Shown here piece by piece: positions 19,001 through 31,000 of a DNA stretch of 64,000 nt. A program made the translations under genes and the position numbers. The first letter of the stretch is position 1; each line of letters starts with the position of its first letter. The notes under the pieces were generated by a model that ran no database searches, was not told where the DNA came from, and saw only the letters and a list, made by a program, of their open reading frames with translations. Origin of the DNA: Trichoplax sp. H2 (Eukaryota; Placozoa; Uniplacotomia; Trichoplacea); contig NOWV01000246.1 in NCBI GenBank assembly GCA_003344405.1, positions 28,674-92,673 of the forward strand, given 5' to 3'.

Positions 19001-20246
19001 AAATCATTATTGAAGATTTACGGCCTTATCGAAATTATACCTTTCAAATCACTAGTATTGGAAATGGTGGTGTTAGTACACTGAGTTTAACTCGAACTCG
19101 AGCAATGACATCATTAGTTCCAGGTAAACATGATCATTATGTTCTCGAGTTACTTTGACTTCGAATTGCGTCATTTAGTAAAAGTTCATTAATACACTGA
19201 ATACAAGCTGCATTTATCTAGACATTAATTTAACGTATACATCGAACCTAATTTCTACTTTCTTAAGTCTATTGTTACTCATTGACATCAATAAGAAAAT
19301 CTTCCAAATTTATTGTATTGTAGGTCCAGTTCGGAGTTTTGAAATTATACGTAATCGACTTGGAACGATCGAAATAGCTTGGTCATCGCCTATGAACACC
19401 AATGGGCCAGTATTAAATTATCGTATACAGTGCACTGATGCTGTCTATACTGATATACCTCCAAGAATTGTTGTTACGTCAAATAATGGTACTTACTTGA
19501 GTTTGCCGTTCCAATTCAGTTATGGTTACTATATTTTTAGTATTATGGCCAAAAATGCTATTGGCTACGGAGTTCCTATCACAACTGAAAAGCGAGTTAT
19601 TGCCTATGGTCCTCTACCTCCGCAAAATTTAACAGCATTACACGTTAGCAATGTTAGCACCACTCTAGCTTGGACTATCGATTCTGTTCGCTATGTTGAT
19701 GGTTTTGTATTAGAAATGAAACGCACTCAAGATGCTGCTTATCAATACTTTGATACGAAAATTGGTGTGGCTCAAAGACAAATAACTATTAATGATTTAA
19801 CTCCAGGAACAGTTTATCAATTTATTATGCGTTCAAAACATGAGGAACTAATCGGTGATCTCCATACTGGCGAATTAAGTATACAAACTAAATCGGATAA
19901 AGACAATATTCGAGATACTAATGATTCGACCTTACAAATTATTCTAATTGCATCGAGCATTGGTCTATTTTGTATTATCATTACAATTGTTATAATTGTG
20001 ATTGTTAGGCAGCGAAAAAAGCGCAATCAAGACAATCATAGCAATTTTGGCTATGTTGTAACAATCAAAGGCAAAAGCCGTCGTAATTCCATCGATACTA
20101 TACGTCCTCCCGCACCAATAACAAGTAATGAAGGCGTTATTTTATCACGTTTGGATCCTAGCAGACCAACATCGACACTACAAATGCCGGCATTTTATCC
20201 TCATCTACAAGATAGTGAATCAGACTTACATCATGGCGAAGAATAA
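16055..20246 (+). CDS. L1CAM-type adhesion molecule 1 (6 Ig, 5 FN3, TM)
   Basis: Single-pass cell-surface adhesion protein. Exons 16055-18652, 18934-19123 and 19324-20246 give 3711 nt, 1236 residues. The ATG at 16055 is followed by a signal peptide (LFLIKIWLFILAILLIDLIHC). An upstream in-frame GTG at 16043 is not needed. Six Ig domains occupy about residues 30-620, each with the Cys..Trp..DSGxYxC pattern. Five FN3 domains follow, the first opening DVPDPPYNV as in L1-family FN3-1. A transmembrane helix (about 1133-1157, IILIASSIGLFCIIITIVII) precedes a tail of about 79 residues. Six Ig plus five FN3 plus TM is the L1/neurofascin plan. However, the tail lacks the FIGQY ankyrin motif and instead carries FGYVVTIKGK near the membrane, which the second paralog shares in the form AGYTITIKRN. 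An AATAAA overlaps the stop codon (20242-20247). Confidence 0.92.
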
Positions 20247-22893
20247 ATTACTCTAATTATTTGCTGTACTTTTATGTCTTAACTTACTTTTGACTATCTA
20301 TGTTATGATGCATGAGCGTTTAAACTCTTATTATTGTAATCATCTTCATATATAAAAATGATACAGTACATTCTAAGTTAAATTGTAACCTATAATTTAA
20401 ATTATACTATTCATATTCAAAATCGATATAGTCAGCAGCATGTTGATATATGGAATTAATACACTGTGTACATTGTACACTATACTTAGAATCGATCTCA
20501 TTTGATACTTCTACATCCGTATATCCTAAATTATCTTACTAATTATAATAATTACTTAGTTGATTACCAGGCGGTAGGCTTTCAGGTAGTGAGTAACAAG
20601 TATATGAAATGATTACCGGTATTTATTAGCGAGAGCTTATGAAAGATTATTCCATACTTGTTGCTTAGCCTTTAGAACATTGATTTATTATGAATACCGT
20701 TGCAGCAGTTGAAATGATGATGGCCTGCCATCATTTCTATAATTAAATTTACTGCTACAACTGCTTCCGTTAATCCTTCAAGTGTAAAACTTAATTTCTG
20801 CACCAGGACATAAAGTACAATATATCGTACTGCTTAACTATCATACAGCATCTTTTATTCTAGTGATATACTAATGTAATGTTATTTCGCAATTATCATA
20901 AACTAACACTATCATAACAGCCACATAGTTCTGGTGCTTATGATTCTGTATGGGCTATATCTAAATTGATCTAATAATGATCATTTTCGAGTTTCGTTAT
21001 AGTTGTCCAAACGATACACTTTTAATCAGTAGTCAATCGTATGATAATTTATGGCGTACTGTTTTTCAGCATTAACATGTATAAATCTTCATTTGAACAC
21101 CTGCGTCATTAGTATCAGTCAGTTAAGGTTGCTATTATGCTATTTTATAGACCATGTAATTGGCAATTTTCTTTTTCTTTTTTAATTTATCAAATTAGCT
21201 GGATATCATAACACGTAATTCTTTAATATTAGATATTGCCAGATGCAAAGTAGATGAGCAAAGGCAGATTTTTTCAAATTTATATTTGAAGTGTGTAGTA
21301 ATTAATCATATCATAGGGCAATAATCTTATAACTGCAAGGCTATATCACTTGTTGTGATTTATAGACTCTGTAGCAAATGCAAACAGATCAAGAAATCAC
21401 GACGTGGGAGTATTGTATAACTTGCAATATTTCTCAGGTATAATCTCGACATATACCTTAACCTATAGTAATAAATAAAATTGAATGATGAACTGGAAAT
21501 TAGGTCGTACCGCGAAAATTCTCGACTTAATGTAATGGATTTTAATTTCGCAAAGTACCAGTACAAGATCATCTTGTGTGTGGTAATATAATTAGTTTGG
21601 CAAAGAATTAGCAATTTATACAAGTTAAAATTAACTTGAGAAACTAGCGGCAATTTGCGATTGGCCGTAACGAATTTTTGTGTCCTAGGTATATGATGAT
21701 ATTATACAGCATCAATAATCAGAAATTCTGCAAGTTAATTAGTGCAAACTTCTTTAGTTAGCCCAAGGTATCTAGTCGCATTTATCGTTATAGGCGAGCA
21801 TGCGGTACCGTACTTTATCACAGCCTTGCATTATTTATGCCAGATACGCATATTTTAGGAAGCAATTGATGGCGGTAATTAAAAATTTATTTTTTATTAA
21901 AAATTAATTCTATTGTATGTAAAAATACAGCTTTAATATTACATGTGATATATATGAGCTGTGCGCGTACGTATATGGGTAGAGGGAAAACATTTTTTAG
22001 AATTATTTTTATACATTATTATTTCGTGATATTTACACAATACTCGGCAATTTATTTATCTTTGCTTATGTGAAAATATGTATTACACGTATCACTACGA
22101 TTTAGTATCCATTAAAAGCCTCATTTGATATCATAAGCAAGAGCCGGTGTAGTAGTCTACGTCAATTCGCTACATTAGCGTCATCGCATAAGGAAGACTA
22201 GTTTTGAATAAAATTTAAAAAATGTGAAAACTTAGAAATATCAACTAACCGTTCCATTTCAAGTTTAAATTAGGGTGACCAATTTTTAGTATTATACTGT
22301 AGCTCGAACCGGATATCTTATTTAGATATTTAAGCGATCGCTCTATAACTTGCGATTTAAAGTATAACATTCAATATCTACTAGATGTACTGGCGAATAC
22401 TTTTACAAATTCATTTTGAGTTAATACTGTGTACACATTATCTTCACAATTGAAACAGTACTCATATTCAGAAAAACTTATAGGAATATAAATTTGCACG
22501 TTGAGGAAATGCCTGCTAATTCAAAAGTTCGATAACTAGTGATACGATACTCTTGTTACTCAGTTAATAAACTATATTATTGAATATACTGTACAATCAA
22601 CAAACAACCAGCATCTAATTAACAAGGCATTCATACATTATGTACACTTAGCATCGCCTTGTCCTGCTTTAGATTAATTATGAAGAAAGCACACTTAACT
22701 AACTGGATGCTATCTTGCGAATCTCGATAAAACATAAATAGCTTGCCATTATAATCATTTCATTCCATCTAATTGATAACTTTGTCAAATTTCGAGGCTA
22801 TCATTATAATGTTATATGATTGATTATATATTCTCTTTAGCCTCAACGCGACTAGTAAATTAAGCAGCTTCCATTTTTTGTCGTTAATCCTTG
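20247..22893. other. Intergenic, convergent gene ends
   Basis: AT-rich with no supported exon. Short hairpins occur, for example around 20712-20738 (GAAATGATGATGGC facing GCCATCATTTC). The open frame at 21360-21653 (-) is rich in Tyr/Leu/Ile/Ser and resembles no family. Confidence 0.55.
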
Positions 22894-23746
22894 TTAAACT
22901 TTCTGACTATTTATATTTTTTGCTTTATTGTTCGTCTTTCGAGAAGATCCTGCAGTTTTTGTAGTTGTGGACTCTGTTGCCTTGGATCCTCCAATAGTCT
23001 TAGTTTTCTTAGATTTCGTAACTGTCTTTGGTTTTTTGTCACCGTTGGAAATGCTATCGCCATTTTGAGTAGTTTGCTTCTCTACTTTGGTGTTGCTAAG
23101 ACCAGTGTCAATTCTACTTGTCGCTTTTGCCTTTTTTTTACTTTTGCCTTCCCCTTTTTTTCCATTTACAGTATTAGAAGAGGTATTTGATGTTAAGTTG
23201 TTAGTAGAGTTGGGTTTTACAGATGGCTTTAAATATGGTCTGCTTTTATCTCTTCCTTTCGCTGCTTTAATAACGTTTTGCATGGTAATAACTTTTTGTG
23301 CTGCTTCACTAAAAGCATCATCACAGCTAACTTTTTGTCCTCGATGGTTTTTCTAAATGGACAGCAAGATAGAGAATGATAATTTTTATAATAATTTGTT
23401 GCAACTTGACGTCTTCATATTAGTATCACTCGTTTGAAACTGTTTGTAGGTCAATGAGTACCTTACCTGATTACATCGACGACACAGATTGGGTGCATAC
23501 ATTTTTCCCGGAAAATCACCACATAAGCAGTTGATACAAAACCGAACTCCACAAAACTTACATCGATAAGTCTATAGTTAACAAATGATAGAAATGCTTC
23601 ATTAGCATGCATATGTTTATTAATCTAAGTAGTCAATATCATGGCTTTTACTAGGATACATCCGCATATCAATGAACAGTAATCGATTAAGAGGCTCTTA
23701 TTTTATCATTGATGGTTCACATTTCTGAATGCTCCTTTACCTGCAT
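22894..23746 (-). CDS. Small cysteine-cluster protein with Lys/Ser/Thr-rich tail
   Basis: Minus-strand gene with two firm exons, 23571-23467 and 23352-22894, joined in phase 0. The best start I can find is a two-codon exon ATGCAG at 23746-23741, giving 189 residues; that start is tentative. The N-terminus holds a compact metal-binding-like cluster: CKFCGVRFCINCLCGD, then CRRCNQ about 12 residues later. This suits one or two zinc ions in a C-x2-C arrangement. The C-terminal 110 residues are low complexity, rich in Lys, Ser, Thr and Asn with runs such as KSKKKAK and KKPKTVTKSKKTKT. Such a tail suggests nuclear or nucleolar location or nucleic-acid binding, but this is inference. I do not recognise an assigned family. 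Confidence 0.65.
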
Positions 23747-26700
23747 TGGTCACGGTACTTGTACTTATGTATACTGATACTATTACCGTAAATTTAGAAC
23801 ATAGCTTGCGAAAATTATATTCTAATTCCATTAAAGTATCATGAGTTGGAATCTGCTGACAGACTAAATTGTTAAGATATGGCTGCATACTGAGTATAGT
23901 ATCAATTAATATTATCAAAATTCTCATTTGCACGGTATGGCGTACAAATTAGCCTAGTTATTGTATAATTAGATACATACTATAATTGCGATACATTTAC
24001 TACGGTATAAAATACTCAGAGTATCTGTCTCAGTGTAACTATCGTACAAAATTTAAAACATCATATTTCTAATTACTGAGCAAAAATATAGCATAAAATT
24101 GTCCATTTAGTTCATATTATAATTTCACTCTTTAACGACGTACTTTCTGTCTATTAAGCTGACTACGATAGCAAAATATATGTGTAAATATATATTAAAG
24201 AGACGTAAGCTGATAATGGCGCCACCCTTTACAGATGGTTTTTACATTTTTGCACGCTTTACTTTACCGTGTCTGTTTTCAGACAGCCCCACCGACACAT
24301 AATGAAATCAGTTTGGCCTACCACAGTTCTTAGAGAAAGTACTTGCTAATGTTTTTATTTTCCTAAAGTTTAAGAGAAATGATTTATCACAACAGGCTCT
24401 CTATGGTCAAAAGTTTACTTCTATTATTCTCCTATCTTCGATAAACGACGGAGAAAAAATTGACATTGCTACCATTGCATCATTATGCTCTATGTAATTG
24501 CTCCTCATTAAAAACTGTTTCTAGTCGAAAACTAATATCTCTCTTTCTATGATATATTACACCGTAACTAGTTTGTCTATTTTCGCTTTACAAAACATAC
24601 CTTAAATCGTGCCCTGCTTAAAAGTGCCTCTTTTTTTCTCAGCACAGAATAGCCAGGCTATTTCATTGCGGAAATTAACAGTGATATTGTTAAAAGCGCT
24701 TTATATTATCCAATCAAATCTAATAGCAGTGCTAATTAGCATTGAAAGCAGTTCAACACTTGTTACAACTGTATGACTGTTTATGGTTAGTCTTCTTATT
24801 GTAGCTCTAATTTGTATAGGCTTTACTGCTAGCCACAGTTAAAGAATTGCCGTAATTAATTATAATTATAATAAGAATATTTATTACAATTACAATAGTC
24901 AAGCATTGAATTAGTCTAGTTGCCAAGACGACATAAGCAAATTTTTCGTATCTAAAAATGAGTCATTTTGTTAAGAAGGCAGGACCGTATCTAATCGATT
25001 CATCCATCAGTTGTAATTTGCGTTTTAGATGATGATATAATTATCAGGGTGATATATTCAAATTATTGACAAACCGGGAGACAAGATGTGTACAGCCTTT
25101 AACGGAGAAAATTTCGACGTAGTACGGGTGTAGCAAAATGACATAAATGCTTATCAGTACCGATGAGCGAAATCGATTATATACAATTATAATGCTGTTA
25201 GGGTATGTTGCATTCGTATATGCTTCCGATATTAAGCAGCAGTTATATTATAATTAACCTAATGGAGATGTAATACTAGATTTTCTTCGCTAGCTCTTTA
25301 AGTATACAAATTAATATCAGCAACTATTGGTAGTCCTTGTTAAAAGTATAAAGATTAACTCTATCCAATCTGTATTGTAATTAAATTATAATTGCCGCTC
25401 AATAGCGTGATTATATAGGATAATTTAATCATAGTAATTAGTATTATGAATATACTTGTACCTATCAATTAAAACTACGAACCATTCATGAAGTTAAATC
25501 TCGTAAATAACTCTTATGATTCAACACTATATTATATTGACTTGGTAATTAATCTTGCTTAATATTGGCACAGCACCAAGGCTACAAAAATCGAGGGTAA
25601 GCTTCGGTTTAAATTGTTTGAATGGTAAGTGGATGGTGAGAAGTTTGGTCTATACCAATCGACTACGTGAATTACTTAGAAACTAATATCAAAAGTTTGA
25701 TTAAAAGTAATGCAAGCTTATTTGCGTCTCATCAATAATGACAGTTTTACGTACAATTATCATCTAAGCTTAAATGAAGTTTCCTTAAATCGTCTCACAG
25801 TTTCGTTTGAATAAGAATTCGATAGTGCATGAAATAATTCAGTAGTCTGTCTGGGGCTGTGTGCGAGTATATATGAGCTATTGTACACTATCATTCGATG
25901 GTTTTTGCTTACGTCTACTTTAAGCATGACCATAATCGAATATGACTATAAGTATGTACATAGCACAACTAGCATGTAAACTTAAATAAAAATATCTTAT
26001 TATTGACTCAAATAAGAAATTTAATGGAATACGAATAATACTATAAGCTCTTTCGGACTGTATACAGGGCACTGCATACAACCTACACCGTATTATGATG
26101 TAATAAATAAATCTATATGTCTTCATCAAATCCCATAATATGAGACTGTTCTGTCAAGTTTCTTATATGTAGTCCTAGATCACTTGCTGAGATACCGATA
26201 GGGTATTTTGAGTCACAAATATACCTTTTTGGCATATACCTTATATCACTAACTCTGCGTAGATGATACATTTCTCACGAAGTGTTACTTGATGAGACAG
26301 TTCAGTTGTTGAAGGATATTTACGAGATCCTTGCCCAATGCCATAATAAAGAAGTGCTATGCAATTCCCTATATACGGTACAGTTCTAGACAGATTAGTG
26401 GATTACGTATTCCATTTTTGAAAATATATCGTTTTTTACCAAAGTATTTCATTTGATATGAAACCTTAACTTTAGCAAAGTAACACACTTCTCATGTAAT
26501 ATTATTAGAGTAGATTCTTAAAATTATTCAAAAGTCGACCTTCGACAACATAACTAACTAATGTAATAACGTTACGTTGGGTATGTACTGTATAGCATTA
26601 TCTTACCTGAGCTAACAATATATAGCATATTGTATACGTCGATAAAGAACATTTGCGATCGCAAATCGCAAAATAACAATTTGTTAATCTGTCAATCTTG

Positions 26701-28065
26701 CTTGTGATGGATATGCATAGAGGGAACTGTATCACATACACTCTGATATCATGCAATGGCCAAAGATATACGTTTTATAATGATATAATTGTCTAATCTG
26801 ATAATACTGAATGAGAGGTGTCCTATCTTGCTAATATTCATAATATATTGCCATTTGTCGGTAATGTCTAATTATTACCGTAAAATAATTTAGTACCTAA
26901 TTTACGGTTGTACGGAGGGAACTACTACATTTCACCCATACTCATATCTGGGTATTTGGCGAAGATATTTAGTATATTCTTTCGCAATATAACATCTAGC
27001 TCAATATAAGTACGTAAATGAAGGTTCATTATTTTACCGATAAAGTTAACAGTATACTAGATACGGCGGTAATGTATATTTAATACCCTATACGTATGGG
27101 CATGTCCAACGTGATATGAATCCGTGAATGCGCTAAAAAACAACCTAATAAACCAATGAACATATAGTCAATTTGTGAGATAGTATGATGCTTTTACAAG
27201 AATTGATTGTTTTGTACTCTCTACTAGCTTTTGATAGCCGCTTATTTAAACTATTGTCATTCAAATGACTATTTATGATATTATACTGTCTTTCGACATG
27301 ATGATGATGCTGTCAATTTTGGATTACTATTGGTTATATCTGTGCATGTGATATATTAGCATAATGGTTCTATATGTTGGTTTCTATGGATCACTAAGTC
27401 AACTTGTTGCTGTCTAAAATTACAGCAACTTTAAGAGTTTGATTTCAATTGCTATCCAACTACAGCGTAATAAAATTTCTTACGGAACTTTATCAATGTA
27501 TAAGAAAATTGTAAGACTTTAAGGTAGGATAGAATTGCACCGATTACTCTCTTGGTTAAGGAAATCTTTTCATCGCGCATTAATTTCCTATCGCAGAGGA
27601 TTACTACGTTGATATTGAATCGGCCTCGTTAATTAAATTTAATTTATTACCTAGTTACGGTACAACTGCTACAGTATCTGAATCATTATAACATTATAAC
27701 CTTATAATACTAAAACAAAAATTAGGAACTAGTTAAAGTTAGTACACTTTCCTTCTAGAGGAAGTGATCGTATTATAGAAAGAATTGAACGATCATAGAA
27801 CAAGATTATTTTATGATAAATGAATGCAGTTGCTTTCCAAATACAAGAAAACTATTTAGCGTAGTATATGGTGAAGAATGTATACAGATTGTAGCTATTC
27901 AACATTCACTGACAGATACTCTATAGATGTGTAATGGTAGTATATCTAAATGATTTTCTTCTCGATGGCGCTCTTAAATGAGCATATAATTTCCTACTAT
28001 CTATTGAATAATTAAATCTGACAGACGGAATATCGCTTGCTTCCTGTTTTTTAGATTAATAGCCT
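23747..28065. other. 4.3 kb intergenic stretch, no gene seen
   Basis: Very AT-rich DNA between two divergent genes. Short open frames (for example 25920-26129 minus, and 24381-24484 plus, which follows an AG) lack start, partner exons or family resemblance. A perfect palindrome ATTTGCGATCGCAAAT lies near 26652-26667. An unannotated small or non-coding gene cannot be excluded. Confidence 0.5.
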
Positions 28066-31000
28066 ATGTCTTCATTACGGCTGTCACCACTTAAGAGCCC
28101 TGCCCAATATGAGGGGTTATCGGCCGAGCTTGTATTTAGCAGTACGTATGAAACAAAATCTGATCAGTTTAATTTGAGTTTTTTACCGATAATAATGTCT
28201 TCACCTTCGGCTTAAAAATCAGAAAAGCCTCTCCCACTCGGGCTAGAAAACGAAAAAATTAAAGATCCAGCTATTACGGCGTCATCTTATAGAGTCACAA
28301 ATCCACCTTACATGGCTCGATTACATAATCCAGATGGGGGTTGGATCCCAAGAAATAATGATTTAGATCAGTTCTTACAGATTGATTTAGGTCGTCTTCG
28401 AGCAATTACAATGATTGCAACTCAAGGACAAATTTGTAAAGGTGTTAGCCAATGGGTTTCTTCGTACTGTATTTGGTATAAAGAGAAATCATCAGAAGCT
28501 AGATGGACACCGTACAAGGAGGGGAAAAAATCAACCAAGGTATGCTCATAAAAGATTATTAATATGAACTGATCATTATTGTAACATGCACCTAAGGGCT
28601 TTATTACAATTTTAACAGGTTTTTAAAGGTAATAGTGACTACAATTCCGTAGTCACGCATTTAATTCTACCCCCATTTAACGCCAGAATTATCCAATTTC
28701 GGCCATTGAGTTGGTGCTCACGCGGAATAGGAATGAGAGTAGAAATTTATGGACTAGATAGTTCATTAACCGGTGATTCAAAATATCGTTGACTATGCAT
28801 CAGTGATTGCATTACAGATGGATTGCAAGCCATGTTATTGATTTTAATCGAGCTTTTAACTGCAATTCGATCAATTTCCAACTGATATCGTTTATTCATG
28901 TATAATTATAATAGCAAGCTATTCTGTTAGCACTAAAGAAGAAGAATTAAAATGGGATACCGATCTCCATGCGGTACAACAGACAGGTTACTTCGATTGG
29001 ACTTATCACCGTGTCATGCAGGCAAGTTTATGCATTAATTAATCTTATTGATTTCATAATACGTCCTACAGTAAAATCTCCTTCCTGAGTACCAATAATG
29101 ATGATTCAATTACTCTCTTGTACTGTAACAGGGAATCGAAAAAAAAAGCCCATACCTAAAAGTAAATCATAATTCATCAGATCCACCGAAAAGACTAGCA
29201 ACTACGGAAAGGAGACGGTAATGGCTACTAGAACGTATTCCACTGATTTCTATTTTGCAATGATCGAAGCAACTTATTAAATAGAAGATAAATTTTTCTC
29301 CTATTTCATTAGATTATCGAATAATTTAAAATATAAGCTGAACCATAACATTCCTACTCGTTCACTTCAAGATAGGGGGTATTTACAATACAGCGCAATT
29401 TTAATTTATCTAAGTCAAACGTCGTCTCTAAAATTCATATACTGCTCAGGACACAGTCCACGAGTCTGTTTACTGATGTTAATTGGAAGGAAATTGTTTT
29501 TAGGAAAGCACCTTTGGAATCCAATAAACATCAACATCAACAAGCGGATATTGTTCTAGAAGTACAAAAGGTATGTTCAAATTGTTTACTTTCTTGAATT
29601 AATTCGAACATCTTCTCAGTTTAGATTGTTCAATGCTTTAGTGTTCTTAAAGGTGCATAATATTTTATTGAACAATTTGAGCTTTGATTTTCAACTTTGA
29701 AGTCTTTTATTTATTCACATATTCTTCTTAGAAAGCTCAATTTTTCTAACAACTGTTGCCTTAAGGAAGTTTCTTTAAATCGAGTTAATCGTTGAATATT
29801 ATTTTAAAATATAACAGCCAACTATTAACATTACCTATACTATTTACCGAGTTATACCATTAAACTCCATCTACCGTGATATTAGAGATGATTCGATATT
29901 ATAATAAACCGTCATATAAAATATGCGTAGATAAATAAGATACTATCTGATCTTATATTATAAAAATTAATTTTCCTGAAGTACTGTATATGTGTAAATA
30001 CAAATAATGCCATGGAGTAAGGATGATTTGATAGATTACAAGACATCGATGATTCATGGTACAGGTCATCATTAATTACATCTTTGGTCATCACTTACAG
30101 CTTATCTATAATCTAAACCATATAGGATCATGTAAAAACTGTAAATGATCAAGCAAATAAGAATGTCTTCGATCCAAAGATGTATTTTACCGATGGAGAC
30201 ACTTATTATTCCTACACAAGTAAGTTATAAATTTCTAGAATGGGATTTACCACTTGCATTAAATTCATTTTTAATGTGCTTCTGCACTATTTTTGCTATA
30301 CTGAATCTAGTTAGTCAGCCTGAAAGAGACATATACAGTGGTAGCTTGGATGTAGATCACGAGAGGACAAACCATTGCGTAAAAATCGTTATAATTTCCA
30401 ACGCATCAGGTAAAATTAATTATTTCGTCTATAAGAGCGCTCCTGCGATAGTATGGAAAGATAGCAATGCCTAAGTTAATAGTAAATTTTTTACTATTAG
30501 ATACGATAGAAGAAAGAAAAGCAATAAGAGTTGATTTATTCCAAAAGCTAATGTATTGCTGCCGTGAAAAGGGATTGCAACTGCAAATTATAGATTATAA
30601 TTGGGAAATGCCAGAGATACAAAACTATGATCCTGAAATAGTTTCCATCATCCTTAACGACATTAAAAAATGCAGTCAATCTAATTCTTCCAGTAACTTC
30701 ATGGTAAATTTTAATAAAGCATAAAATATACACGCGATTGTGCTGACCGTGCTAACTAGATTGAGTTGGAATCCAAGTTATACAGTAGATTCTACTCTTA
30801 AAAATTATTATTATTATGTGTAACTGCTTATCGCTATCGTTAAAGAAGGAAATGAATTGATGTAATGTATTTTTTGTTTCAGATTATTGTAGGCCAAAAG
30901 TATGGTAAACGTTTGATTCCTGATAAAATTAAATACGAAGAGTTTAAGTATTTAGAGGAATCACTAGATAATCAACAGAAAGAATTTCTTAACCGCTGGT

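Noticed and set aside
21360-21653. 97-codon minus open frame
   Set aside because: Composition is that of AT-rich non-coding sequence (Tyr, Ile, Leu, Ser), with no splice or family support.
23706-23933. 75-codon minus open frame as the first exon of the cysteine-cluster gene
   Set aside because: Its frame reaches the donor at 23740 with one base left over, which does not fit the phase-0 acceptor at 23571.
24215-24484. Open segments starting MAPPFTDGF and, after an AG, ALYGQKFTSI on the plus strand
   Set aside because: Frames do not join through any splice pair I can find, and there is no family resemblance.
30145-30474. Open frame starting MIKQIRMSS read as a gene
   Set aside because: It crosses the true exon 30126-30219 in another frame; the correct frame (DHVKTVNDQANKN) joins its neighbours in phase.
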